Of a stretch of DNA of 64,000 bases, positions 1 through 11,124 are shown piece after piece (within the stretch, counting starts at the first letter, position 1; every line of letters starts with the position of its first letter). The notes below the pieces were generated by a model, which did not search any database, had not been told where the DNA came from, and was given only the letters and a program-made list of their open reading frames with translations. Origin of the DNA: Aurantiochytrium sp. KH105. Taxonomy: Eukaryota > Sar > Bigyra > Thraustochytrida > Thraustochytriidae. The translations under genes and the position numbers were made by a program. The DNA is taken from contig BGKB01000093.1 in NCBI GenBank assembly GCA_003116975.1, positions 186,001 to 250,000 on the forward strand, given 5' to 3'.

Positions 1-182
1 ACGCCCGCAATTCCTAAACTGATAAGTAGCTCCGGGATATGGCTACGGAACGCTTTCCAAAAATCCAGGGGGTAAACGCGGCTTACATAGCACTTTTGGA
101 CCTTCGCTTGGCCTGCGACTTCTTGTAGTACGGCCCAAGAGTACGCCTCCCATTCTGCGCGAGCCGCATCTTTTGCCGTCAT
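1..182 (-). CDS. Partial open frame running off the left edge, unknown product
   Basis: Reading the minus strand, an ATG at 182-180 opens a frame of 60 codons with no stop before the window edge. The first residues are MTAKDAARAEWEAYSWAV, and a later stretch includes YVSRVYPLDFWKAF. The bases before the ATG (ggaaaag) are purine-rich, as is common at starts in this window. I do not recognise the family. A 60-codon stop-free run can occur by chance in GC-rich DNA, so this is only a candidate 5' end of a gene that continues to the left. Confidence 0.35.
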   Translation of the reverse strand, partial: MTAKDAARAEWEAYSWAVLQEVAGQAKVQKCYVSRVYPLDFWKAFRSHIPELLISLGIAG

Positions 183-832
183 CTTTTCCAGGTTGCCTCG
201 TCGTTGCGCACGTCCGATCCGATCAGCAAGGCCCAGCGCGCTCGCGCTATGCGCTCGCTCTCTTCCCTCTGTCGAGCTTGGTGTCCGCCTGCACGCTTTC
301 ACAACGAGCTCAGCGTGTAAGCGTCGCGTTGGCCAAAGGGTGTTTGCTGCTGCTGCTCTGGACGCGCGCAATGACGTTTCTGCACACGTGCACGCGCCAA
401 CATTTTATTACCGCTAGGCCTAGGAGTAGTAGACCTACTTTTGGTGCTTTTTTCGTTGGCTTTTCCGAGGGGTGTTCTGATAAAATCGGGGCTGCAGTCA
501 CATACCTGTCGTCTATAGTTTACAGTAAGACACTCTTAGTTTATTAGATTGGGTTCCGCACAACGTAGCCAGTTGGACGCGGTCCTTGGCCGGTTAGGCA
601 ATTTTTTCTAACAAAAGCAGCAATAAGAACTTTTCCAAAACTTCGAATAAGGTCGCCTCAGAAACTAACACCCACCCTTCTTTCTTGCAAAACCCCTCTC
701 GGGAACTTTTCTAACGTTTGTTTGTTTGTTTGTTTGTTTCTTTTTCCGGGTTTTTCTTACAAGTTGATGCAAGATCAAGATTGCACTCGAAAAGTTTTTG
801 TGTTGCAGCGAAAAATCGGCGCACGCGCCATA
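183..832. other. Intergenic DNA upstream of the LRR gene
   Basis: Short overlapping frames exist but none resembles a protein. A (tttg)n tetranucleotide run lies at about 717-739, roughly 95 bases before the LRR gene start. If the edge gene and the LRR gene are real they are divergent, so this would be a shared promoter region. Confidence 0.5.
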
Positions 833-2152
833 ATGAGCAGCCTGCAGCTGCAGCTGGCCGCGCGTGCACACAGAGCAACAATGATCGTGCGCGCGGCGGT
901 GGCGGTAGCAGTGGCGGTGGTGGCGGCAGCGTCGTCGTCAGGGGTCAATGGCGAGTGCGAGTGCACGCCCTCTCCGTGCAGCTTTTCCAGCCTCGTGCTA
1001 GATTGCCACTCGCAAGGGTTGACCTCACTCGACGACTCGAATCTGCCATGGCCGCTCGCTGGTCTTCCGAGCCTTCAGAACCTGTTCGTCAAAGAGGGGT
1101 GGTCGATAATGTCTGGATTTTGCCATCGTCACAGATGAACTCACTCATGTTTGCTCCGAACAGAATCATCTACAATAACAGCCTCACTTCCCTGCCGGTA
1201 TCGATTTCCGGACTTGCCAATCTCAGGACCATGTGCGTTTGATTGTAAAAGTATTGGCACGCTCACGTCATCTGACAAAAGGTATCACAGCTTCGCGCAG
1301 AACAACGAGCTCACTTCCCTTCCAGAGAGCATCTCACAGCTCACTCAACTGCAGTATCTGTAAGTCCCTGCGTGCAGCGCGAGATTTTCTTTCTCATTCG
1401 AGGTGCTTACTGACCTCTGCTGGTGGCTCCTCAGCAACCTCGAAGCAAATCTGATCTCCGCAATCCCTAGCGGTCTAGGATACCTGGAATTGCTGACTTC
1501 TTTGTACGTGCTGCATGCAAGACGAGCAAAGCAGCAAATGGAATGGAGATTTCTGACGTCAAGTTGACCGAGACATTATTTTTTTTGCCTCGACACAGGA
1601 ACATTGCCAACAACCAAATCACTCTTCTACCATGCAGCCTAACCTTGCTGACACAGCTTACCTACGCGTGCGTCGCTCTCATTTTTTGCTCGGAAATGTA
1701 CAGCTTGCAGGGTTCATGAAATTCTAACAATTGCGAACGAGTCACACAGAAACATATCTGGAAACCCTTTCGAAGTCAATTATCCTGACCTGCCTTATCA
1801 GGAGGGCTCTTCAGAGTTCCTCGAGTGCGTCACGTCCTCGCCAACCAATGCGCCCACGTGGCAACCGACACCATACCCTTGGACAGATGATGATGAAGAA
1901 GAAGGCACTATCTCCCTAAAAACCTATTGCATACTTGTGGTGTCCTCATCCTTTGGGGTGCTATTGTGCTCAGGAGGAAATGGCTGTGCGTGGCAACATA
2001 CAAGGGTTACCTTCTCTAAAATACCTTCTTCTCTTGATTCTCTCGAGGAGAGTTTTGACGCTCGCAACGCCGGGTGTACTGCTGTGGCTGTTCCGATGGC
2101 TTCCATGCTGGATGACTCTGACTCTGTCAAGTATGCTGAGGTTATCAGATAG
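833..2152 (+). CDS. Secreted or single-pass membrane LRR protein, six exons
   Basis: Inferred exons are 833-1083, 1164-1232, 1291-1359, 1435-1503, 1599-1667 and 1750-2152, giving 309 residues. All five introns are phase 2 and begin gttcgt, gtgcgt, gtaagt, gtacgt and gtgcgt, and all end in AG. Exon 1 encodes an Ala/Val-rich signal segment (about 16-35) and a Cys-rich LRR cap (CECTPSPC). Exons 2-5 are each exactly 69 nt and encode one 23-residue leucine-rich repeat of the LTSLPxSI type. Exon 6 encodes a GNPF-type last repeat, a Cys, a Thr/Pro-rich acidic stem, a short hydrophobic stretch (YCILVVSSSFGVLLC) and a tail. Such proteins usually present an extracellular recognition surface; the ligand is unknown. 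The frame after the hydrophobic stretch is less certain, because another frame there gives a more basic tail. Confidence 0.75.
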
Positions 2153-2726
2153 AATGAACGAGGTAAAAGTCTAATCAAAGTTCAAAGTTTCTCAAGCCTA
2201 AACAGCGGGGACAATCAAAGTGAATGATTTTCTTTCAACGCTGAACCGACTCAGAATATTACAATTAAGCCACGCCAAATCTTCGTCGATTTGACTTTTC
2301 TTCCAGAACACGCGCCGCGCATCAGCAAGGCACTTACATACTTGCATTGGCGTGTCCGCAGATGCCGCCGATGGACTCCACCCATGAACTTTTTCTCCCC
2401 GCCCCCAAGAAAAAGTCCTTGTGCCATACGCGCTTCTGCATGAACTCACACGCCTTCTACATTTGCGCCATCATGCGATGACGGCATATGAAAAGCAGAG
2501 GCCCGCTTTGTCCCGTTTGTGCTCCTTCCAGACGAACCATCAATGTATTCTCCCTCCATCACCTCTTCGAGAAGTGTTGACTTGTCTTCCCAGAGAGAGA
2601 GAGAGAGAGTCTGCTTGCCCTCGCGCAACGTGCATTGAACGATGAGATCCAAACCCAATAAGGACAGCTAAAGAGGGCCATGACGTCGTCTTACTTTTTG
2701 AGGAGAGGGAGAAAAAAAAAACAAGC
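2153..2726. other. Intergenic DNA between the convergent LRR and RPC9-like genes
   Basis: No coding signal is convincing. It holds a (ga)n dinucleotide run at about 2593-2610 and a short A-run at about 2711-2720. Confidence 0.5.
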
Positions 2727-3219
2727 TCAGGTCTCCATGGCGTCGCCCGTGGCGTCCTTCCCAGCCTCACTACTATGAAAGGTCGTCCGAATAAGCTCCA
2801 ACAGCAAATTCTCTCCCTCTGCGTCGTAGAGTTCCTTCCGGAAATCGCGTCGGAGCCTCGTTGACCATCTAAGTTTCGCGTTTCGGTCGAACTTCGATTA
2901 GTCATTCACCTTTTCATAATTCATATGCACACTTTGCCAACAAGCGAAATAACAAACATACCGCGTCAAAAGCACCAGATTCCAAGGGCCGAAGGTTGAC
3001 GAGCTGTAACCACTCGGACTTGGTCATCTTCGTCAGGCCAAACTTTGACCGGGTCTTCCAAATAAAGGCCTGCAAGGTCTCAAACGAGAATTGCTCCTCG
3101 CCACGCAGAGTCGTGTGAACCGTCTCACAGATCCACCGCGCGTGCGTCAGGTCTCGCAGCGAGGCTACGCTGTCTATGCTGCACTGCCTCGCGATCTCCT
3201 CGTACGTCTCTAGCAGCGC
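2727..3219 (-). CDS. RPC9: RNA polymerase III subunit RPC9 (CRCP/Rpc17)-like, partial gene model
   Basis: The exon at 3219-2962 (minus) encodes ALLETYEEIARQCSID and then GLTKMTKSEWLQLVNLRP. The latter fits the conserved 'YxLTKxEKLQLxNLRP' core of RPC9, which pairs with RPC25 in the Pol III stalk and helps initiation at tRNA and 5S genes. It is preceded by a T-rich tract ending aaaag (acceptor) and followed by gtatgt (donor at 2961). The last exon lies near 2900-2727 and ends in a TGA at 2729-2727. Its two family-like segments (MVNEAPTRF and LYDAEGENLLLELI) fall in different frames. An acceptor at cgaag near 2893 gives one open frame to the stop but loses the first segment. The N-terminal exon is not identified; it should lie within 3230-3600, close to or under the start of the divergent RWD gene. 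Confidence 0.6.
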
Positions 3220-3587
3220 CTTTTCAAAATAAAAAAATAAAAAAATAAAGAAATTAGGCCTAGTAAAAAAGACAGCAAGAGCAAGCGCCACGTGCGCGCA
3301 CGGGCTATTGTCTTTGTAAACAAAGTGCTTTGCTTTGCTTGTGCATTCTGCCTTTGGACGCAGCGCAAACACGCCGTCAAAACCAAACACAAAAATCGAT
3401 CCGTCCCGTGGCAAAACTCCAAAGAGAAAGAGCGCGGCGTCCGCAAGACACAAGAGACAAAGACACGAGGGGCGCAGGGGGCGACCGCCGCGACCTCGTT
3501 CGCCGTGCTGCGGTGTTGCCCTCTCCCGTGGTGACCGTCCCCAAGCGCGCGCGAAAGAGTGGCCAACCGAGCCAAAAGGCAAAGGGG

Positions 3588-5099
3588 ATGGGAGACGAAG
3601 CGAGCACGTCGCCTGCTGCGGCGGCCGCTCTTTCAGCTGCCGCAGAGGCGCCCGCCCCCGCAACAGCAGAAGCGGCCACACCGCAACCACCGCAACCAGC
3701 AGCAACAACTCCTCACGAGACATTGTCCCTAGCTGAAGGTCCTTGGACGCGCGAAGCGGCCATCGCTCGTGACCGCGAGGATCTGAAAGATGTCATTCAC
3801 GCGCACCATTTGAAAACCTTCACAGAAGACTTTGCCAAGCTTGTTTGCCACAAGACGGCATATCGGCGACTCATGTTGCACGTGCAATTTTCAGACAACT
3901 ACCCTTCGGATCCGCTCCACGTAGAAGTGCAGAGCGACACCTTGCCGGCCAAGCTCGTTGAAAAGCTGCAGGCCATGTTCCGCGAAAAGCTTGAGAAACC
4001 AGCCGACCAGGACGGCCTTGGCGTCCGCGGACGGCCCCATGTCGCCGCATTCTATGCCTATGTTGACGAAATGATCCACGAGAACAAACTGCTATGGGCC
4101 ACTCCGGAGGTCCGTCAGACCCTGGCGCTCGCCAAAGAGATCCCAGACCTGACCATTGCTGTCAATGATGAGGCCGGAACACTCAAGCTCAAGGCCACGT
4201 GCGGAAAGTACATGATGCGCGCGGTCGTCACGGTGCCAGACGAATATCCTGCGTCTCCGCTCGAGGTGGAGATGAAGAAATGCAGCTTTCCGCCAACCGT
4301 GCACACCGTTTTTCTACTTCAGGCGCGAGAGATTGCTCGCAAGTGCTCCATCGGTATCAGCGTTGAGCGGGCCGTGCAGCAATCGACAACAGTAGTTGCC
4401 GACCGCCTCGTTGCGCCGCCACAAAAGCCTGGCACAAAGCGAGACGTGAAAATGACCTCGGCTCACCTCAAAGACATCAAACACGACGTCAACTTTCTGA
4501 AAAAGGCCAACGACTTGCAAGAAGTCAATGCCTCGTACAATAAGCAGCTACACATGTACCTGCACAGCACGCAAGTACGTCGCGCCGCGCGCCGCGAGTT
4601 GCGCAAACTCACCAAGCAAGAGTTCGAAAAGGAGCGCGCTCGCGAAGAGGCTGAAGCCGCGGTGGCCGAGGAAGAGCAACTTCGCGAATGGCGCAGAGTC
4701 ACTGGCCAGGAGGACCTTGGCCCTCAGCGGTGCATTCGCGCGGTCGTTGAATTTCTCACGCGGGGCTTCATCTTCCGCCTTCCCAAAGAAAAGTCGCTTG
4801 TCTCGGACAAAGCTGTTTTCCCTGCGGACCCCGCAAAGGCTCAGGAGCTCATCGATCGCCGCCGCAAGGACCGGCCCACGCGCGTACCGAGCTGCGGCTG
4901 TTGGTGGATTTATTCTGAACTCAAGATATTCATGGAGACACCGCCCTTTCCAAAGCCTTGTCCTCGCCCCGCGTGCAATGGTGCCATTGTCGAGCATCCC
5001 GAATTCGAGAACGACCCCAAGAAGCGAGAGCTTGCCTACTCCAAGTCCCAGGCCGTCAAGCGTGAAATGCAAGAGGTTGAGGATTTTCTCGGGATGTGA
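3588..5099 (+). CDS. Protein with two RWD-like domains and a C-terminal Cys cluster
   Basis: The ATG at 3588 (ggggATGggaga) was chosen over an upstream non-ATG extension because the product then begins with a typical acidic, Ala/Pro-rich tail and the conserved part follows; it gives 503 residues. Two RWD-like segments are visible, with YPSDPLHVEV near residue 104 and YPASPLEVEM near 219; YPxxPP-type turns of this kind mark RWD domains, which mediate protein contacts in ubiquitin ligases and the GCN2 pathway. A charged coiled coil spans about 330-370. Four cysteines (CGC at about 435 and CPRPAC) followed by HPEFENDPKKRELAYSKSQA suggest a small zinc-binding, RING-like fold and a closing helix. 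The exact function is unknown; a ubiquitin-system adaptor is a guess. The gene is divergent from the RPC9-like gene and convergent with the kinase gene. Confidence 0.8.
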   Translation: MGDEASTSPAAAAALSAAAEAPAPATAEAATPQPPQPAATTPHETLSLAEGPWTREAAIARDREDLKDVIHAHHLKTFTEDFAKLVCHKTAYRRLMLHVQFSDNYPSDPLHVEVQSDTLPAKLVEKLQAMFREKLEKPADQDGLGVRGRPHVAAFYAYVDEMIHENKLLWATPEVRQTLALAKEIPDLTIAVNDEAGTLKLKATCGKYMMRAVVTVPDEYPASPLEVEMKKCSFPPTVHTVFLLQAREIARKCSIGISVERAVQQSTTVVADRLVAPPQKPGTKRDVKMTSAHLKDIKHDVNFLKKANDLQEVNASYNKQLHMYLHSTQVRRAARRELRKLTKQEFEKERAREEAEAAVAEEEQLREWRRVTGQEDLGPQRCIRAVVEFLTRGFIFRLPKEKSLVSDKAVFPADPAKAQELIDRRRKDRPTRVPSCGCWWIYSELKIFMETPPFPKPCPRPACNGAIVEHPEFENDPKKRELAYSKSQAVKREMQEVEDFLGM

Positions 5100-5664
5100 A
5101 CCACGGTGTATAGCGGCGTACGTGCATCGATCGCTCAAGCACTTTCACTTTATTATTCACTGAGGCCCACCGAATCTACTTTTGGTCTTCACAAGCCTCA
5201 CGCGCATTTATTTCTCTTTTTGCAAAAAAGCTAAAAGTGACCGCTCTATTTTTTTCCTTCATCCATTCTTCTTGAAAACCGGGAAAGGCAGAGATTGGAA
5301 ATAAAAGGTTTGAGAACGAATAGATCAGTCATAGCTCGCAAGAAGGTCTCTCGAGGAGGAGAGCCCAACCGCAGGAACATTAACAATGAGAATCTTATCA
5401 GAGCTGTGCAGCTTACAGTCCAGTTCGCATCTCGCACGCTGCCCCCTTCCTTCAAAACTGGTGTTCACTTTCGTATAGTAACAAATTGCACGAGATTCAA
5501 TTCACTGTCAGCAACATGATGCAATGCGTCGAGCTTTGATATAAAACAGTGAATCATTATCCGTCCGGACCCCCTCCACACCAAAAACAAACAAACCAAC
5601 GAACAATAAAAGCATGACTGACCTACTACAAATCATATATTCCCCTCTTCGTTCATTTCAGAAA
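5100..5664. other. Convergent 3' intergenic region
   Basis: AT-richer DNA between the RWD gene and the SRPK gene. Several AATAAA-like hexamers lie on the plus strand (for example near 5300 and 5605), compatible with polyadenylation. No gene is seen. Confidence 0.5.
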
Positions 5665-8600
5665 TTAGGACGAAGACTTGCGATGGGCTTTCGCGCCGGA
5701 GGCACCACCACCGCCGCTCGCCTTTCCCCCGCCACCAGAGGCAGTCTTTACTCCGCCCTTGACATTCTCGGATCGCGGCAAGTTACTCTTGAGCCATTTG
5801 TGGTTCATACATTCGAGCGCCGTTGCACGCGACGACGGCTTAATCGTGAGCATCGCATTCAAAAAAGATGCGAATTCCGTGGCCGACTTTTCTGAAAATT
5901 CGTACTTTTCCTGCAGCACCTTGGCAAGGGGCCAATAGTTGAGTTTGTGAATATGACGCAACTGGCCCTTGCGGGTGAAGAAGCGCTTGGACTCCTTGCC
6001 CGAGGAAATGAACGCTTTGGGGATCTCACCAACCAGTTCGATCATGAGCGCGAGATGGTCCTCGTCGCGTTCGTACGTATTGCCAGACTTTGGATCGAAC
6101 AAGAGGTCGCCGGTAGCCAGCTCGAAGATAACGCAAGCGAGCGACCAAATGTCGGCCGAAGTGTCGTAGCCAGCACCAATAATAACCTCTGGCGATCGAT
6201 ATTGCCGCGTTTGAATGTCTTCAGAAAAGTGCTTGTCCACCCAGCATGCATTGCCCAGGTCTACAACCTTGACAACAATATCCGAAGGAGTTTTGTCGTC
6301 GATACTGGGGGCCTGTAGACCAACCTCGCGAATCCCCAGCGCCGAGGGAAGCCGTCTGCTGCCAGCCTTGCTGGACTTGGGTCCCGTGCGCCTCACGTGA
6401 CCCGCAGCGGCACCAGAGCTCGAGTCCCCAAACGACTGTGTGGAGCGAACACTGTAGCTCCGCTGTTTAGGCGTCGGTTTGTAGCTCTTGCTTCGGAGTG
6501 CGGCCAGGCTATCCTGAGAAGCTACATCTCCTGACACAGAAATCATGTCGCTTAACTCGCCGTCAAGAAAGTCCTGCGCCATTTCCAGTACACGCTCGCG
6601 CTGCTCTCTCGAGGTCCGTGGGAACGGAGGCACCACGCCAAAGTTCATTAGACGGTCTCGTAGAGGTCGCAACGTCGGAGCGTGCACCTGGACGCCCTTG
6701 AGGACGCCCGTGAAATCCTGCGAGCGACTGTAACGATCTGGAGGCTGGAAAAGTTTGACAAGCACGCGCATAAGCGTCGGGTTTCCGATGAGCGCACCAG
6801 GATCGGCGGCCCCAGAGGCGAAGCGGCGGGCGACGTGCATGGCCATGGTCTCCTCCAATTTGAGCGCCGCTGGCAGGGGCGGGCAGCACACAAAGTTAAT
6901 GCCGATCTCTGTCTCGGATTCGAGAGCGCCGAGCGTTGCTTCGAGGCAGTTTTCATCGCACCAAACATTCCATTCAATACTTTTGCGGTCCAAATCGTGC
7001 GTGAGTTCGGGCTCGGGCCAACCGAGCACAGCAAACCCGTGTCGCAGCGTGCCAAAGGTGAGTTGCGAGACGTCCTGTTTGGCTTCGCCTCGTCCGCCGA
7101 TAATGACACGGCCATTCTTGACGGCCTTTTTCGACTTGCTCTCGCACAGCACCATGTCCCATTGCGACAGGGCTCGCGGGGACTCTTCGAGGCTGACTCC
7201 AGCGGAAGACCTCGACATGGATCGCGGAACGTTCGAAGGCGCACCAAATGCGCGTTCCATTGCCGCAAAGGAGGCGACAAAGGACACGGACCACATTGAC
7301 GATGACTCCTCTGGGAGCTCTCCGTCGACCTCGTCCTCCTTGAGGAGGAAGAAAGTACGTCGACGTGAGAGACGGCGCTCTTTGGCCGTTGGTGGCGTAT
7401 GCTGGAAATTTCCCAAAATGAAGTGATCGTACCACTGGCGGATCGGGCTATCTTCCTTGGGGTCCAACGGCGGTCGCCGCACCAGCACACCTGATGCGCC
7501 ACCACCACGATCGAGTCCGTCAATGGCCAGCCCTTGGAAACTCTGTGCGAGGCCGTTGATATGTCCATTCAATTGTGCCTGATTCACGCCTGCTGTTGAT
7601 TTTATGGCCTCCAAGGCGGCCTTTTCTGCAGCCTCTGCTGCCGCTGCCTCCGCGGCAGCAGCTGCTGCTGCTGCTTCAGCTGTAGCAGCTGCAGCTTCTT
7701 CCTCGGCGTCGGAGCCAAGGTTGCCACGACGAGCGCGAAGGCGCTTGAGACGCTTTTTTAGACGCTTGCGCTCTTCGGGCTTCATCGATGTCTTGGGTTT
7801 GCCAGTGTGTTCGTCAACGGGATTGTTTTCGAGAGTGGCCTCGATCTCTGCGATTTCGGCAAAGAGAGCCTGATTCTCGGCCGTGACCGTGTCGGTACGA
7901 GCTCGTCCGGCGACCGCCAATGTGGCTGCCTTTGCAGCAGCGGCGGCAGCGGCGGCGGCGGCGACAGCGGCGGGGCTATTAGGCTCGCTTTGGCCGGATG
8001 CTTCTGCGTGGTAGCGCTGGTTCTTGACGGGCGTCTTGCCGTCCAGATGCTTGGCCTCACAGGCGCGCGCGTAGGCGCGAAGCGAAGGCAAGGACGGCAA
8101 GAGCTCGTCCACCACCTTTCCATGAAGGCCTGCAATAAGGACATTTTCAGGTTTCAAGTCGGTGTGAATAATCTTGCATTCCGAGTGCAGGTAGTGCAGC
8201 GCGACGCACATTTGGTAGGTGATTTGCCGAACGAGGTGCAGAGGGATGCCTTGATACTTGTAGTGCTTGATGAGAGTCAAGAGATTATCCCCGAGAACCT
8301 CGAAGACCATGCACATGTGCAATCCATTAGGTCCCTTGTGCTCGAAGTGATCGATGAGTTGCACGACAAAGACATCGTCGCTCTGCTCGGCTCCGGTTTC
8401 GGGATCTCTTGCTTTTTCTGCAATGGTCTTGAGCAGCTTGATTTCGTCTTTGGCAGCATCGCGATAGGACCGAGCGCTTTTTTGCACCTTCATTGCAGCG
8501 TACCGATTGGCCTCTCGATCGAAGACGAGCCATACGGTCGAGAAGTGTCCCCAGCCGAGCTTTTCCTCCACGACAAAGTTCTTGTTGAAGACGTCCCCGA

Positions 8601-8970
8601 TCTGGACGCGATGGTACCCGCCAACTTTGTAGCCCTCGGACCCCTCGTCGTCGTCGTCCGAGTAATCCTCCTTGCTACCATCGTCGTCGTCGTCGTCGTC
8701 GTCGTCGTCTTCGTCTTCGTCATCGTCGTCGCCATCACCTTCCTCCTCGTCTTCATCGTCATCGTCCACAGCGTCGTTTTCGTCATCGTTCTCGACGTCG
8801 TCGATTTCGTCGTCGTCAAGCTTCGTCACGCGACGGTTCCCGGCCTTGCGCGCAGCAGTGGAGTCGGTGTCCATGGCGCCCGCGCTGCGCATCCGCTGCT
8901 GCTGCTGCTGCTGCTGCTTCTCCCCGCGCCGCGGCGGCGGCACGGGCGCCGTCGTCGAGCGAAGCTGTTG

Positions 8971-9002
<32 letters not shown>

Positions 9003-10249
9003 TGGTCGTCATCCTCTTGGCGCCGCGGCTCGCGGCCCCTGCCGCTCCCGCGCCCGCCTCCGCCCCCGCGCGCGGCTGCTCGCGGCTGCGCGCGCGCGCG
9101 AGGCCTGCTGCCGAGCCGGTGGCGGCGAGCTCGCCGCTGATGTCGCCGCTGACGTCGCCGCTCCCGCCCCNNNNNNNNNNNNNNNNNNNNNNNNCGCAGG
9201 CTGCGGCGCCGCGCGGGCCCGCCGGAGAGCCCGCCGGAGATCTCCGGCGCCGCGGCGTGCGAGGCGGCGTGCGCCGCGGCGTGCGGCGCCGCGGCGTGGC
9301 GCATGGCCGCGCGCAGCGGCGCCGAGGCCGGCAGCGAGCGGCGCTTGTGCGCGGCGGCGGCGTCCGCGGCGGCGGCGGCGGGGAGCGCGAGGTCGCGGCG
9401 CAGAGAGGAGGCCTTGGGCCGCGAGGAGGAGGAGGAGGAGGAGGAGATGCCATGGCCGCGCCGCCGCGCGCCCGAGGAGAGGGGGAGGGAGGGCGAACTC
9501 GAGGGCGACTGCGCGCCGCGCGCGACGGCGTGGCGGGTGAGACTGGAGACCGTGGTGGCGGAGGAGAACTCGCCGCTGGACCGGCGCACGAACGCGGAGG
9601 ACGCGGAGCTGGAGCTGGGAGCAGCGCCAGCGCCGAGAGCGGCCCTGCTGCTGCTGCCCAGGGACCTGCGGTCGCCGGCGGCGGCGGCGGGCACGCTCCA
9701 GGTGAGCTTGTCGCTCGCGTCAGAGCTCGACCTGCGCATGGACGTGCGCAGCTTCTTGTGGCCCGTGCTCGTGCGAGGCGCGGCCCGCGTCAGGTGGCCC
9801 TCGTCGCCCGGGAGCGCCAGGGTCGCAACGTCGAAATCGTCCGGAGTTCTCGGCGAGGCTGGCGCCGCCGAGGCCTTGCTCCTGCGCGGGGCAGACTTCC
9901 GCCTCCTCGACGACGAGCTCGTGGAGCCGGACGCGGTCGACGTCGAGGCCATCGCGGACGACATGGCCGCCGCCGCCTCTGCCTCGGCGGCCAGCGCCGC
10001 GCCGCTGCCGCGCAAGGTCCAGCTGCTGCGCCTTCTGCTGCTCTTGCTCGCCCGCTTGCCGCTCGCCGCCGCGGGGCTCGCGCCGCCCTCCGGGGGCCTG
10101 CGCTCCTCGCCGTCGCTGTGCGGGCCGCGGATGCGCTCCACCAGCGCGCGCCACCGGCCCTGGCCCTTCTCCGCGCCGCGCGAGCGCCGCCGCGGCCCCC
10201 CGCGCGCGCGCTGCTCCTCGAGCGTGGCGATCTTGCTCGATGAATGCAC
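5665..10249 (-). CDS. SRPK-type serine/threonine kinase with giant spacer (contains an assembly gap)
   Basis: The two kinase halves match SR-protein kinases, which phosphorylate Arg/Ser splicing factors. The N-lobe (about 8630-8120) has the glycine loop LGWGHFSTVW, lysine AAMKVQK and catalytic loop HTDLKPEN. The C-lobe (about 6290-5740) has the SRPK-specific DLGNACW in place of DFG and then YRSPEVIIG. Between them lies a spacer of more than 500 residues, Ala-rich and charged. SRPKs are known for a spacer at this point, but this one is unusually long. Upstream are a poly-Asp/Glu tract, two poly-Gln runs and a Ser/Arg/Ala-rich tail. Downstream of the 24-N gap (9171-9194) the kinase frame continues to an ATG at 9453, but the better coding frame upstream of the gap is another one, opening at 10249 (MHSSSKIATLEEQ). 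I therefore infer one gene from 10249 to 5665 with a mis-sized gap or an intron at the gap. Confidence 0.85.
8660..8820 (-). repeat. Acidic-codon trinucleotide tract in the SRPK gene
   Basis: (cgt)n and (tcg)n trinucleotide runs encode a poly-Asp/Glu stretch just before the kinase N-lobe. With the (ctg)n poly-Gln runs at about 8892-8918 and 8965-9001, this makes an expanded trinucleotide region inside a coding sequence. Confidence 0.8.
9171..9194. other. Assembly gap of 24 N
   Basis: Twenty-four undetermined bases in a very GC-rich coding stretch. The best reading frame differs on the two sides, so the true length is probably not 24, or an intron boundary is hidden here. Confidence 0.95.
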
Positions 10250-11124
10250 GCGGCCGATCAGATCAGATCAGATCAGATCAGTTCAAGATCAAGATCAAGA
10301 TCAACCCGGCCCAGCCCAGCCGCGCCGCGCCGAAGCGACCGGCTGCCGGCCGCCGAGCGCCGCGCCCGCGCCCGGCCCCGCCCGCGCGCGCCCGCCGCGC
10401 CGCCGGACCTGCTGCGCCGCCGCGCGCGACCCGAGTTTGCCGCCGCGAGCGAGTCCAGCTGTTCGAGGAGAAGAACGAACAGCAGCGCACACAAGTCAAC
10501 TGGTTAACGGAGGCGCTGTACTAGACGCACGCGATGCACTGCCCGAGCTCGCGCCGCGCCTCGCGAGGGCCAGAGCGAGCAGGCAACGCGCCGCACGGCA
10601 CACCGCGGCGACCGCGACGCGGCCAGCGAGGCGCGTGCACGTCTCGAGCAGCCGAGAGGAGAGGAGAGGAGAGGAGAGGAGACCAGACGCACGCGCCGCG
10701 GCCGACTGGGAACTTGGTCTTTGACGCTGCTGAAAGAGTCCCAGAAGCAAGGCCCGAGGCGAGCGAGGCGATACAGTACAGACAGCTGGGGGAAAGATGC
10801 CGCGGCGAAGGGAAGGAACGAAGCACACATTTCTCGAGGCAGGCAACTTGCACGAGAAGAGGGCCAAGGGCAGCGCGTGGCAGAAAGGTGAGCTGCGAGG
10901 GATTGATTCAGTGAATTGGATTGTCTGTCCCTCAAAAAAAATAAATGAAAATGCAGTCGTGAAAGACGGGCGCGACGAGCCAAGGCGGAAAAGGATCGCC
11001 GAGTTTACATGCTTGTCGTCGCGGTCTGTTGATTCTTGAGCTAGCTCTTTGAACTTTGAATACAGCCGACCTTTGGACCGTGGGTGTGTGCAAGGAGAGA
11101 CTTTTGTCAATGTAACAAAGCTTG
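10250..11124. other. Intergenic DNA upstream of the SRPK gene
   Basis: It begins with a (gatca)n pentanucleotide run at about 10256-10280, followed by a degenerate agatca repeat to about 10302, directly before the inferred kinase start. A (ggaga)n run lies at about 10656-10682. The DNA is CpG-rich up to 10700. No gene is supported. Confidence 0.5.

Noticed and set aside
7807-9540. Plus-strand frame of 577 codons opposite the SRPK gene
   Set aside because: It is the antisense of a trinucleotide-rich coding region; long poly-Val and poly-Leu runs come from the reverse of Asp and Gln codons.
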